A stretch of 64,000 bases of DNA, taken from contig CM056743.1 of assembly GCA_029851415.1 (NCBI GenBank), forward strand, positions 120,930,305-120,994,304, written 5' to 3'. Positions 33,901 through 48,900 of the stretch are shown here, piece by piece. The position numbers and the translations under genes were made by a program. Source of the DNA: Eretmocerus hayati (taxonomy: Eukaryota > Arthropoda > Insecta > Hymenoptera > Aphelinidae). Position 1 is the stretch's first letter. The number at the start of each line of letters is the position of its first letter. The notes under the pieces were generated by a model, which ran no database searches, was not told the DNA's origin, and saw only the letters and a list, made by a program, of their open reading frames with translations.

Positions 33901-36900
33901 TTTGAGGTAATCAACAATTGTTAACACCAAATTATCCAGGCACTGAATCCCGCTTTGTGATTCATACTAAAGTTCTATATCTCGAGAGAAAAAATCCTCT
34001 CATAACTTTCTCATGTAATACGTCGCACCTCAACCTATTGGATGAGACTGACTAGTTTATTCCGGTTGTGACATTTCGAGAGAATAATTTAATGGAGACC
34101 AAGATTCCTCTTACGAGAATATGGTCCAAAGCGACACACAAACGAGAATTTCCATACTGTTGGGTAAATAATATTCCTCGTTTTTGAAATACGAGCTCAT
34201 TTCGAGATAAGAAAGATTGTCCCATGTGCAATGGTTGTTATTAAACTCCTTGGACGTAATAATTAGTATACCATTGAAAAATGGTCGATGACGCCGGAAT
34301 AGACGGGAAAGGGGAATGAACGACAAGGGTGGCACCGACGTGAACGCTATAGTTGCGTTATTGTGGGGAATTTAGGCAATGGGATTCGTCAACAAAAATG
34401 AACTGGAATTTTCTCTCTTGGCATCTATTAACATAACGATTTTCTTTGAATTTATCGTAGTTCTGCAAATTTTCATGAATTCAGAAACGAGGTGTAAAGC
34501 AGTACAACCGTGCGTAAAGCAATTGCTTTACGATCACTCGTGCGTAAAGTACTGCTTTACGCACGGTCACTGTGCTTTACGCATCAACTTTACGGTCAAG
34601 TATTATAAAAAAATTGATACCGCATGGTCCAAAGCAACGATCTGAACGAGTGACTTTCTTAGCTAAAATGAAATGATTGAAAAGCTGAAAAATTTTGAAT
34701 AAAGATGAATTTATCAAAAGGAAAAAGCTTCAAATGCTCTGATAACACTCGTATGAGATATTCAATACTTAATACTAGAGTTCTCCTACAATATCATGGA
34801 ACCCCGAACGAGTTAATAATCAGAGCAATGAAATAATTTCATTCGAGTGTTCTCGAGGTTTGAGTTCACTGACCATTTGAGAATATTTCCCACGAGATTA
34901 GGCTTGAATTTCAATTCAAAGTCGCTCTTCTAACATTAGAATGATGCAAAAGTCACCCGATACCTGCACGAAGCAGATATGCAAAGCGGCTCACCTGAGA
35001 TCTCTTCGTTTAAAAAGTCCAGGCTTCTTCTTCTTGAGGTAGAAGTAAACGGTATAAAGCAAGGCAAAGGAGACTAGAGTAAGGGCGAGCGCGATCAACG
35101 TGCTGAACCTGCTTCTACCGGACGGTTGGTCTTGTTTTTGCTCCCGCGTAACTATGGGTCCTGAATTCGTTCCTTCCTGGGGCTTTGACGATCTCTGGCC
35201 ATCGAGCAATCTTATCTCGTCGTCCTCGTCGCCGGAGTTTGCATCGCAAGTGGTTCCATTTGCGAGGAATCCGTTTCCACACAGACATACCGCCTGAGAC
35301 TTACGAATTACGCATACGTGGTCGCAGCCCTTGTCCTTGCACTTGTTCTCAATGCCCACTGTTCAATTACACAAGAGATAGAATCTCGGATTTGGTTCGA
35401 ATTTTTGGAATACAGGGATGATTCAGGGATATTATATAATAGGAGTAAAGTTACCATCTGGTTGCCTCGAGACCTGAGAAATGACAAACAACTTGTTGAT
35501 ATTGTGGCTGCCGATTTTAAGAGTACTGTAGCGCTGATCACCAAACAGCTCTCGTTTGCCAAGCTGCTCGTCGCCCGAACCAACTTTCCAGTATAGCGAG
35601 TCCTCGTAAAAATTCAGCCCTATTGGATTCTTCTGTGAATATAGTACATAAATTTCATGAGCAGATAGAAATTAGTGTATGTCGGTGTGATCGAGGCAAA
35701 ATAGGGTGTGATATTTACGGTAGGGCCGGCTAGGATTGTTTTGCGATTATGCCCGTCAAAATCGACGCTTTCTATGCTGTTGCCAGTGTTATCAGCCCAG
35801 TAGAGTATCGATCTATGATGGTCTATCGCGAGACCGCTGACGACGAATGCGTTCTCGCTTACGATAACTTGCTGATCCGCTCCCATCAGATCCGATCGAA
35901 CTATTTGGCTCAGATGTTTTTCCAGCACTTTCCATCTCACTTGACTCCAAAATAGATACCTGCCATTATCAAGATCATTTCACGTCTTATTCATAATTTG
36001 GGGTGATTGGTTCTCTATTTTAATCGATTAGTGATTTGAATGCGACAATAACGAACGAGCATCTGCAAAACAAATGAAATCGCAGCAAGAACTTAGAATT
36101 GTTGCTAGTTTTGAATATGACACGTCTAATTTCCAAATTCATTCATTTCATTTACAAGTATACTCACTCTTTTGCCGGCTCGATGGCAATTGCGGTAACC
36201 TGATCTGTTCGTTTGTAGTGAATGATTTTTGCACACTTATCCTTATCTACGTCACAAGCCTGGAATGTAAAAAAGTAAGATCTCAATGAGAGAATTTTCA
36301 TGGAAGTGTGTAATTTTTCTGGAATATAAGAACTGAGTTGGTACCTTGATCGCTGGCATTTCCGTATCATCGAAGAAATATACATTATTAGTGATCCAGT
36401 CAACAGCCAGTATTTTCGGCTTTCCGATTCCACTTGTTGCAGTTGTTCGCTTTTTCGTTTCTATACTCAACTTGTTTATTGCGCCTAGCTCCTCTGAAAA
36501 TGAATTATACGTACACTCATGATATACCTTATGATCGATGACGTCTCTTGAATTATTCAAAAGTAATTCCATTGTATGCGCTCGCTCGATACTACGATAA
36601 TTTTCATTGATCTCTCAAAGGTTAATAACACATTCACAAAGAGTCGCACGAGTGTAGAATACGGATTGGATTCAGCTATTAATAATTAATGCAAGATCTG
36701 GAAAGTATACATTGTTATACATACCATTGCTCCAGTAAATGGTATTTTCTCGAGAATCGACATCGAGTCCACTTATCTCGACTCCCGTCTCGTGGAACAG
36801 AATTGTCGTTGAATCCGAAAGCTGAGGAAATGACATCATTCTGATATCATCCTTTGTTGCGGTTATCATCTTCACCGTTGGACCTAGAATTTTTACAATC

Positions 36901-39900
36901 CAAATCTCAAGATCATGAAATATGATTCAGCAAATTCAATATAATCGCTTTCAACTCAAGTATTTCGGGCAACTTTCTCTCGTTGTGATGATAAGTATTA
37001 TTGAGGTCGATACTGACCAATGGCCTTGCACGTGATCTGATTGAGTTTGAGCATGAAGCCGCCGAAGCAAGAGCAGGCAAAAGTTCCGGGCCGATTTGTA
37101 CAGATTTGAGGGCACACATTGAGCTGGCATTCGTCGATGTCTTGGCACGTTTTTTGATCGGCAGCAAGCTTGTAACCGGTTCGGCAGCTGCACAACGGAC
37201 CCGCTGGAGTTTTGTGGCACACGTTGTCACAGGTATTGGACTCGCACGCTTGGTCTAATTGAGGACAACAGTATTAGTTTCACAATAAGTCCTTTATGAA
37301 ATAATGCGTAACTTGATGACGATCTCCATATGTCAGGCTGGTGAATCGAAATTTTGCGATTATTAGTAGAAGGGAACAATCACCCGTCGGTTTACACGCA
37401 GAATCGATCCAACGATTCGATTAATCACTTTGGGACCTATTTAATTTCCACTATCGTGTAAAATTTTCGCTGTGAAAAAACAATCTCACTCATTTTTCTT
37501 AGACAACAACTGTAAATCAACAAAAAATTGTGAAACTTTTCAATGGGCCCCAGGACTCCATAGGGTCGCAATGAAGCTGTACGGTATTTGTACTCTAACT
37601 CCATATCTTTGACTGATACATTTTTTCTCTAATAATAGCAACATATGTAATTGATTTCGACTCTGCGTGTTCTGTGATAAGGACGGTTGGTTGGGAATGA
37701 TTAGTATAATTAATGTCTCATATCACATTCCCCTCAACTGATAAATTTTGAATTCTAAAACACTTCCACCGTGCGTGGATCATCGATGTGAGACTCGAGA
37801 GAAACAATATTACTTCTCTTCTCGTCACGATGATGATACTAGACAATTTTATCGAGGGACAAATCCAAATCCAGCTCATTGACTGGGATTTGATCATTCG
37901 ACTGAAAGTTTTGGTAATCTGCTCACTTTAAAACTAACTTCATCTTCCCGAAAGATGATGTTGACAAGCGGATAAGAACAAATAGTTCAGGAGTCACGAA
38001 AAAATGTCAAAACCATGAGTTTAGAGCTTACTGATTTTTTTCTCAAACGTACAATTTTATACAAGTTCTAACTGCCAATGTGCCTTCCTAATTCTTCAAA
38101 ACTATCTGAGTTCCTTCAGGGATTCTCTTAATTCTCACCAGGGGTAATCAGAAATGACTAGAGATCAAACAATTTCATGTCAATAGACCAATATTCAAAC
38201 TTTAAAATGAGGTGAATTTTCAGAATACTCTCGTGGACTTCAAACAACTATAAGTGCAAACTGCATTGGGCTTCGCGATTGCCCGGCAGCTTTCCCACGA
38301 CTGGTCGTCCCCTATCTATTTCTGACATTTTTAAGATAAGCTCAAGCAACTTACTGCAGCTGCCTCCTTCATCACTACCATCTATGCAATCGTCCTCGCC
38401 ATCGCAGATTTTGTCGAGGGGCAAACAGGGACCCGTTCTACAAGCAAAGTACCCCTCGGTACAATTTTTTCTGTTCTGATCAGTTGTTGGCAGGGCCTGT
38501 TTGGGATCGCAAAACTGCTCATCCGAGTTGTCACCGCAGTCGTCCACCTGATCGCAGGTCCAGTCCTTGGTAATGCATTTTCCGTTGTGACAGCTGAATT
38601 CCTCGTCGCCGCATCGACCACAGCCCTTTTCGTCGTCACCCTCGGGACAATCCTTTTGGCCATTGCATCTCAGACTTTCACCGATGCATATTGTGCTGTT
38701 TTTACACCGCATCTGGCTCTTGGTGCATATGAGAGCATCGAATTTGCTTGTATCTGGGCAATCGAGCTCGTCCGAGCCATCGTTGCAATCGTCCAGGCCG
38801 TTACATTTCAATATCTGGTCGACGCAGCGTCCATTTTTACATCCAAACATGCCGTCGCCGCATTCGCTGTGCTTGCAAGTGTCGTGCTCGTCGGAACCGT
38901 CGTTGCAATCCACCTGATTGAAAGTGAAGAGTTAGTTGATGCGCTTCATGATAGGCTGCGGTTTGTGTTATAAACCTTCGGAAAAGTGGAAATTATCAGA
39001 TATGAACTATATTTGATATGGAGATTAGTTAACAAGACCAGTCAAGAAAATCAGATTCAATTTTTGTACCCGATGCTCATCTCTTTATCAAAATCCTTCA
39101 AGTTGTTGCACTCAAATTGCGGACATGATTCGAATTGGAGTAATCCAATAACAATCTATGTTACATATGTAATCAACATAATTAACATTAGTTGACTATA
39201 ATTAACTTGGATCATCCGAGTCATAAAATTCATATTATCAGTTGAAAAAATGTTCTATATATTGAAACTAATCTTCATGATGAGAAAAAGTGCGTGGATG
39301 ATCCACGGTGGATTGCTCATTCGATTGACAAAACAGTACTATAAATCCCATGAATATTGACCTTATTCCTGGCAGAAGCCTAGAGAGGAGAGAGAAGATG
39401 AGAATCGCCGAGTTTTTTCATAGCATATTGTCGATTCATAGAGAGATGTTGCGCTGAAAACTTAAACCTGACACTTGAATAGTTTGACCTATCAAATCTC
39501 ACAACGCTGAAATTATCATTTCTATGGAGTGAGTGGAAACAAATACCTCGTGACGGGTATCACTAATTCAAGATTTGATTCATTCTAAATGTCAAATCCT
39601 TTTGTTAAAAGTTTCAAACCTGATATATTATCGGCCTAGTCGTACACTGAGGAAAAAGATTCTGGAAATATTCCAGAGACGTTGAGATTCGGGTGTCATG
39701 AACGCATATCTTCTGGAGTTATCCCAGAATCACTCAGGAAATTTTCCAGATCACTCTTGAAAAAGTCCTGATTTTAATCAAGAGAATTTGGTCTTGGGAG
39801 AAGTCCGGATTTGATCTGGATTTTTTCCCGACCTGAACTGTAAATACTCAAGAGCCTTTCTTGATTATTTCTAAAACCCTACTCTGCAAAATTTCAGTTG

Positions 39901-42900
39901 CGCAAAACTAGAAAAATTGTATAGTCACTCGGGAAATTTACCTGAGTATCTTCTGGAAGTAATACAGAGTCGTTCGGGACTTTCTACCGATTCTCGCAAT
40001 GTACATCTTTACCTGAAAAGTTCCATATGAGAAATGGAATAATTGCTATACTCGCATCGGGAGTATTTCGATTCCTAGTCGACAACTTTGCGAATAAGAA
40101 GGATAAACGCCGTTTGGTTTATTCCCCACGATTGAGAGATTTAGTTGTGGCAGAATCATCAAATGAGCAACAGCAAACAGGCGGATAATACTTGTGAAAC
40201 ATTAGTGAAATGGAAAGTGATCAAGTGAGAGTGAAAATATTTTTGTGCAACTATTTTTGGTTATTTTATTAATATGAGTGTGACATGAGCAAATTGCATT
40301 GAGAACCCATCAACAGACTAGATTTTACCATTAGCAAATGCGATCTATTGCTCGTTATGCACTAGTCCATGCGAATCTTCTCAATTTGCACGACATCATG
40401 CAAACTGAATTTTGGAAACAAAAAATAGCCCAATTTGAGGATAGGCTCGTTTTACCCCTCTTTCTCTTTTTTGACGACTTTCAAAACAATAACCCTCTCG
40501 GTAGCTGTAAAGTATTTGGAAAATTAGGTACCCTTCATCTATCAATACCTTGCTTGCCTCCAGAATTGCAATCGAAACTTGATTGCATATTTTTATTCTG
40601 CCTGTTCAGAACTAAAGATCGAATATATTTCAAAAACAAAAAAGTCTTCAGTAAGTTCATTGAAGAGCTCAAATATCTTCAAGAATCCGGGATAGAAGTT
40701 GTGACATCCACTAGCAAACAAACAATTCATTTTGTCTTGGCACTTATTGTTGGTGATAATATTTGGGATTGCACTCGCTCTTCCAGCTTCACGAGAGTTT
40801 CAGAGCTAACATTTTCTGCCGTTTTTGTCAAATACACCGGAGTGATATATGCAAACATTTTTCTAAGAATCTCTTGAAATTGAGGAACCCTTTGAATTAT
40901 GCAGCTCAGTTGAAAATGAATAATCCTACATTGACAGGAATTGTTAATGATTGTCGTATCTTCAATACATGGAAGGGTTTCATCTTACGAAAAATTTTGC
41001 AGTCGATGTTATGCATAACCTCCTTGAAGGAATCTGCAGATATGATTTAGCCATCATCTTGTCATATTTCATATATACTTGCAATTAATTTACTCTTGAA
41101 ACATTGAACGCTAGAATTCGGAATTTTATCTATGGTGACTTGAACCAACCACCTGACGTTTGGTGATCCACACTACAGTATGCATCACCAAACGTACTAT
41201 GTAGATGATACTGAATCTACTGAATGCATTTTGTATGAGAGAGATGATGTGATTAATGGCCCCATTACTCACTGCAATCAATTGAAAGATGGATTTTTCA
41301 TCACCAAGAAGTGGATTTGAAGTCAGTGTCAAAATTTTCTACTTGGTGGCTGCCACCTCAACTCACGGTAACAAAAGTTTCTCGCAAGTGGCCAACGAAA
41401 GCCTCGATTCCTATATAAGAGCGCAGAAATTCCACTAAACTATGTGAATAGCAAGTATATAGTTACAGTAGAAATTATAGTAGAAATGTATAGCTTGTAA
41501 ACCAAACATTGTACAGTATAAGGATAGTTAATAGTGTTAGGTTAGTCATAGAATTGTAAGAAACTGCCACATCCAATGTGGAATACTACTTAGTCATGCA
41601 GACAAAATTGCAATTGTGTCAATTCAGGACCGATCCTGCCACTATAATCACATTACCCCACCGTAATACCTCTTAATCTTTTGCTTTGTCACGCTGTTGC
41701 CGTGAGCGGATCTGGAGTACATGCAAATCCACTCGGGACTTTTTTATGCAGATCCACTCGGGAAAAATTCCCGAATTTCCTCAAGAAATTTTCCAGAACA
41801 AGCTTGAGGAATATTTCCCGAGGACATGCGTTCATGACACTCGAAAGTCGATGGTCTCTGGAATAATTTCGCATCTTCGTCAGTAATGATTCCCGATCGT
41901 TTCTGGAAAAACTCCTGAATGTTACGGGAAATTCTCCCGACTTGCATTCTGGAATAATTCCTGAGGGTATGCGTACGTGACACCCGAATCTCAACGCACT
42001 CTGGGATTTTTCCTGATTTTTTTCTGTCAGTGTAAGTGACAGAATTTATGTCTTCTCACAGTCATGGTCCGACCTGCAATACTCAAGTTTCAGAAATGTA
42101 AAAGATAACTTACCTGACCGTCGCACTCCCAGTTCTGAGGGATGCAAAGTCCTGATGTACATTTGAATGAATGTTCTTCGCAGGCGTGACCAGCGCAATC
42201 CGCCTCGTCTGAAAAGTCATCGCAATCGTTTATCCCGTTGCATACGGCAAAATTTGATATGCACTTTCCGTCGTGGCACCGGAACTCGTCTGTAAAATTC
42301 ACGAATAAATTTTTCCATCAAATAATTTCGAATTATCGCAATTTTCTCGTAGAATAGAGATTATTTACCATTACTGCATGTGTGATTATCGCAGTGTTCC
42401 TCATCCGAATGATCTCCGCAATCGTACACCGAGTCACAGCGGTGGATATTTTTCAGACACTCGCCGGAACTGCACGCGAACTCGTCAGGCTGGCACTTTG
42501 ATGACTTGTTCGTGCAGCCAACCTCATCTTCTCCATTTGGGCAGTCATGTACTTCGTTACATCTGCAAATTTCAATCATAATTACTTATTTTGATTTTGA
42601 GCACACAGTATAAACCTTGTATATTTGACACAGAAAATTGAAAACACCGTTTGAGTCTTGGAACAGAGTGAAAAAATTAAAGAAATTTGAATCGACAGCT
42701 CATCCCTTAAGAGATGGTAAAAATACGATAGGTATTAGGATCGGAATTCGAAGGGTACTTATGGTTGGAGACAATTACACGAATGATCATTCAATACCTT
42801 TGGACAGTTTTGATGCACTTATCACTTCCGATGCACTGGATCTCATCTTTGGAGCACGAAGTTTTCTGTTTACATGTTTTTTGATCTGGATTCAGTGCGT

Positions 42901-45900
42901 AACCTGAAGGACAAGCGCATAGCTGAAAAATAATTTATGAATTCGATGAGATTCGAATGAATTGCAAGAATACCGTTGCTATATGAGGAATAATATTGTC
43001 ATATCGTCAATTTTTGAAGTATTCGGCGTTTTTTTAAGATTGGGGGTAAACATTATTAAGAATTCGTCTCATGAGAGGAGTAGGCAAAAATGAGGAATAT
43101 TGTTGATAGTTACATACCCTCTTTGTTGAGTCTGTGACCAGACAAATGTGAGAACAGTCGCCGTTATTCTTAGAGCATACGTGTTTCTCTCCGCTGTAGA
43201 CCCCGTTGATGATTTGCAAATATAGGATGTCAGATTTACCAGAGACCTCTGCAATTTTTTTGAATTTAATTAGTATTTTGTCAATCTATCGAGTACGAAT
43301 CTAGTCAGGCTTCTCGAAATTCAAAATGACCATCTCGCGAAAGGCATCAAATACTTACGTAGATTCAAGCCCTTAACTCCTAACGTAATTTGACTCTTGT
43401 CCGACCAACTGAGACGATTCGATGATCTTGATGTCCAGAAAATATCACCGCCCAGAACAGCCAAACTGACAGGATTCGCTAATCCCGTGCGGAACAATTG
43501 ACGATTCATACCTGTATACATGATATTATGGGATTAGATGAGATTTCTCGCATTCCTTTTCTTTCAATTAAACTGACGAAAAATTGGGATTTTTTGGTGG
43601 AATAGAAATTCACAAATCCATGTTATATATATATATGAGTGGAATGGATTTCTGAATAAATTGGTGATTACAGCAACAAGGTACATACATCTTATTAGCT
43701 TCATGTATGATGATGACTCACCTTGTAAATCTGTGCTTTCGATCCGACCGGTGCCTTCGTCCGCCCAATAAATACGTTTCGTCTCTGAATCGTAAGCTAG
43801 CGACACCCTTGGTCCAAGTAGATCACGTTCGACTATGTGAATCATTGATCCTAAGCCATTCATTTGAGCTTTATCAATGTGAATCTCGTCTTTTGCTTTG
43901 AACACCACGAACATGATGCTATTGGTGCGTGGAGAAGAATAATTTGTCAATTTTGTTGTCACTGAATGATGTCTCAAATCACATATCTCGCGATCGATAA
44001 AACAGTTTTTATCAAGCGTTTCCAAACTCTTGGGATTTTTTTGAGAGTATACACATTTCAATAATTCGAAATGAATTCATGATGACAACCCTTATAACTA
44101 CTTACCCCTCTTGAGGTACCAAGACGAGATCGTATGGATTATCAGGATAGATGAATTCAGTCTTTTCACCAGTGGTGAAACTGTGAATTTCAATTTTCTT
44201 CTCAAGAGTGTTACTCTTGTACAGATTGTTTCCAAAATAATCAAAAGCTATACTTTCGACGATCTCATTAACGATTGGTATTATATGATTTATGGCACTG
44301 GTATGAGGATTGACACGGAAAATTGATTTGCTCATTTCATCCGCAGCTATGATGGAATCTGTGAATTGAAAATTTGCACTTGTCAATCAGAGTGAACATT
44401 TCAAATACAGTCCCTACCATAAATAATGGAACACGTAGGGTCTCACTCAAACAGCGATATCTCCGATTTGATTCGTCGTACGGAAATTCTGAAAAAGGGG
44501 TTTTGAAGAGCACAAAAAAATCTATCGATTTATGGGTTGTGATAATTCTCTACGTGCTTTTCAAGTGCCCGTACACGTGGTTGAAAATCAGAAAAAATTT
44601 TTCTTCAATCAATCACCTACAATTTCGACGGGAGTGATTCAATCACAAAAATACTCACGGGATCTTGTAGATTGTTCAAAAATCTAAAAATTTGGTCCCT
44701 TGTAAAATGTTTGTACGACCCTTCCCGTTTGACTTACGAGCTCCGAAAGGAAACTTCGTACTAACATAGGGTGTTCATGGAGATACCGAGCCTGGCACCT
44801 GTTCAATTGTCTCTCGCTCTATTCAGGGGCAAAATCGAATTGGAAAAATATCATGGCGTATGATTTCGACGTAAAATGTTCTGATCTTTCTGAATATTCC
44901 ATCAGATTTTGTCTGAGATTTGAGATAGCAACGATTTCTCGAAATTTGATGTGAAAATTGATAAATTTCGTGTTTTGCTCCCATAGGTCACATTTGAGAC
45001 CAAATCTGATGAAATATTCTGAAAGATGAGACGCCAAAATCATGTGTCATGATATTTTTTTAATCCAATTTTGCCCCAGAATAGAGCGAGAGAAAATTGA
45101 ACAGGTGCCAGTCTCGGTATCTCCATAAACACCCTATGTTACTACAAAGTTTTCTTTCGGAGCTCGTAAGTCAGACGGGAAGGGTCGTACGAAAATTTTA
45201 CAGAGGACCAAATTTTTAGATTTTTGAACGATCTACAAGATCCCGTGAGTATTTCTGTGATTGGATCACTCCCGTCAAAATTGTAGGTGATTGATTGAAG
45301 GAAAATTTTTTCTGATTTTCAACCACGTGTACGGGCACTTAAAAAGCACGTAAAAATCATTAAAACCCATAAATTGATAGATTTTTCTGTGCTCTTCAAA
45401 ACCCTTTTTTCAGAATTCCCGTACGACCAATCAAATCGGAGATATCGCTGTTTGAGTGAGACCCTACGTGTTCCATTATTTATGGTAGGGACTGTATAGT
45501 GTATGAAAGATACAATTGCGTAACAGTGGTAAATAATGCCATTTTCGCAAGATGCTTAATGATGGTAATCGCGAGATCCTACATATTTCTGTATTTATTT
45601 GACAAAATTCAGAGAAACTTTCAGAAATGTATCATAGAAACTTACATCGTAAGAGCCACTTGAATGCTCGAAGTGTGTGCGGTATTCAAAAATCCACTCG
45701 AGATTATTCAAATAACGTAAGTACGCGTTTACGGCCTATTTGATTGCGACCAAATGAGGAACTGATATGGAGTGAGGTATCTAATCTGATCTACCATCAA
45801 ATGATTCTTGACGGTATCGAATGTTTATAAAATGAATGTCACTCCTTTTCGGCATCATAGTTCGACTTCAAAATTAAGTATACATACCAGTGAGTGAATC

Positions 45901-48900
45901 GTAGGTCAGAGCAGTGATCCGATCCGATGTTACCCTAGAACTGATTTTTGGTCTACCCAATAGCTCGTGATAGTAGTCGATGATTGCATTCCCAGCAGCT
46001 ATTGCCATGTGATTTCGTTTTACCGTATCTGTGATAAACGAGATGACCAATTTATTTATTTTCGTTTTCACTTATTCTATCTATCCAGTAATATTTTGTG
46101 GCAGTATTCTGATATTAACGTGGGGCAGTGTTAAATTTTTATAGAATATTCCTCAATTGAAAAATGTTCCCGCGAAAAAGATTTGTGAAACTACCCAATC
46201 GATCAAATCGGTGAGCTCTAATCTAGATTAAGAATAAATATTTTGAGCGATTTTTGCTAATTATCTTTTAAATGACTCTTGCGCCCGATAAAAGCGATCC
46301 ACCAGAAAATATTAACTTACCTCTGCAAGAATGTCGATCATCGGTTAGTTCTTTGTCTAACGTGCATGCACACGTGTATGTTTTGTTTCCCGCCAAGAGG
46401 CATAGTTGGGAACATGGGTTTGTTATGCAAGGATTCTGGTACTGAAGTATAAAAAATATCCACAGTTTCAAATACATTTGGAAGTGGAACGATGAGATAA
46501 AGAAATGTGTAATAAATTTCTGGACAACTTACCCTGACTTTGAGAGTTGAGTGATAAATATGGATGCCGTATACAGTTTCATTTTTCATGACCAAAGTAG
46601 TAAAGTTCTTTCCTGTAAATTTATTGCAAGAGTGAATACTGTTTGTTCTCCAGTCACTCCAGTACAGCTGACTCTCGAAGATGGCAATTGAGTATGGGTG
46701 TTTTGCAACATCGTGTAGAACCGTCTGAAAGTTTGAAATTTTCTTCTACAACAATTTAATCACAGAATACGAATTGATTTGTCGTTTGAAACAATTTTTG
46801 ATGTACTTGAAAAAAAAAAAAAAAAAAAAATTATTCTCGAGTGATACATATCCAAAATTTGCACGAAAGTCGAAGTTTCGAACAATCATCTAGGAAATGT
46901 CGAAGTTTAGTCAAATGAAAACCGCGAATTCGACAAGAAAATGAGTACGAACCCGTCGGTCTTGACCATTGAGCTGAATTGATTCGATAACTTTGCGCTT
47001 AGCGTCGACCCAGTACAAGCGTTTATTGGGATAGTCGATGGTCAAACCATTTGGCCAGCCAATTTGATCCTGAATCATGAATGCTCTATTCGATCCATCC
47101 ATAAGTGCCACCGATATGTGTGGGCTGCTTCCCCAATCGCTCCAGAATATTTTTCTATGAAAAATACCCCAATTACATAATTATTCTCACAACAAAGTCT
47201 CACATGCTCATCCAAATCTAAATAAAAGAGCTTACCCTTCGGATGGCAATAGAGCAATGCCTCTCGGCTTTTCCGTGTTTTCTTTAATGATAACAGTACA
47301 GAAATTGCCGTCTTTGTCGCAGACCCCAACGTGTTTGTACATACTGTCGGTGAAATAGATATTGCCGGTGATCCAATCGACGGAGATATCTTCAGGACAA
47401 CCGAGGCCTATAATAATGTATTGTATTTAATCGGATTAATGGCACATCAACGTAGCATTCAAAATTTTTCCAGCTGACGCGAATGATATGTGATCTGTAT
47501 TCATCGAAGATGAAGGCCATTATCCAATTAAAGTCGGACACGAAAATTAGGAGCTTGTCTGAGAGAACTGTCGCGTGAGAAAAGCTTGACTTATGTTTGG
47601 AAGATTCGTTCACTAGTAATCGATGAGCCACGACAATTGTAAGGAATTCATCCTTTTGTGATTCATTTATTCCTCCTTTCAAGTGTTTCCTTTAGATGTC
47701 AAATATCACAACTTATTCTCCAAAATCAATCAAGTGTACCCTCGATTCCTTCTTATTTTCTAGTTACGTGGTCTTAGCTACTTATGAAACTCTTGATCTT
47801 TCTTTGGGTAAGTAATGCGGGCGGAAGAATTAAATTCTGCCTCATAATACATAAAAGTTTCCTGTTTTCAGTAAAATTCGACTACTTGCAGTTGGGAAAT
47901 ATTCTGCATTTTTGCTCTCAAATTGTAATCAATTTCGTACGGATTGATAACTGTAAATTCTAATTTTCGCAAAATTCTCCGTGAAATGTCCATTGTTTTT
48001 GAAATCACACATTTGCAATACTGTGTGCGGTAACAGAAGAATGAACATGTTTCTAACTCATGAATTTACGTGAAATTCGTTGGCTATTAATTCTTCAATC
48101 TAAAATTGCTCAAAGGAAAAATGTTATCTCTTTGATTGTAATCTATCAATGATCATAACTAATACGATTCTGTATTCTTCATATTATTATAGAAGATGCA
48201 AGAGAATCGTTGATAATGAAGGCACACATTGTGGAGATAAAAGGCAAAATCTCAGAGCAAGTTGATGATATTTTCCTTTGAACTCAATGCCGGCTGTCAC
48301 GGAATCAATGGGGGACTTGAGACGAGCGTAAACGAGGAAGGCAAAAGTCATTATACCAGCCGTAACGATGACCTCTCGCTTGCTGCCATCATCTAAGCTG
48401 CGATATATCGCCTCGTCTCCAAGCTGAATATCCGACCAGTAGACGTGGGATGAATCAAGGGATACTCCAACCACGTGTTGCAGATCCTCGGCTATGGGAA
48501 ATGTGACATTCGATTCGAGATAGTAGCCTCTTATCGAAGTCTTGGATGCATACACCATCAACGCTTCGCCGTCTAAAGAGTAAAAATTTACAATTTTAGT
48601 TATTATTTACTCCGCGTGAACGAGGGAAAGAATGATAAGTATTCATTGATATAGTTTAAAGTGCAAGCTCACGCTGGCAGCTCATTTATTAGTTGCGTCT
48701 GATTCTTTATACTCGAGATGGTGATTTTCATTTGGCGATTCGTATACTGCGCATCCGGAGGAGAATGCAACCATTGCAAATTTCATTCGTAAACAGTATC
48801 ATATTTTGAAGCGAGTCAAGTTCAAAGTTAATCTATCTTTAGACTTTTTTCATCCAGTTTCTGCATAGTTGCTGAAAACAAGTTGCATCGTTTGCACTAG

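Noticed and set aside
37001..37258. Overlapping ORFs in other frames of VgR exon 22
   Set aside because: Only one frame carries the EGF cysteine pattern and matches neighbouring phases.
38587..38973. 128-codon plus-strand ORF
   Set aside because: Antisense of the cysteine-rich VgR exon 21, whose LA repeats are unmistakable on the minus strand.
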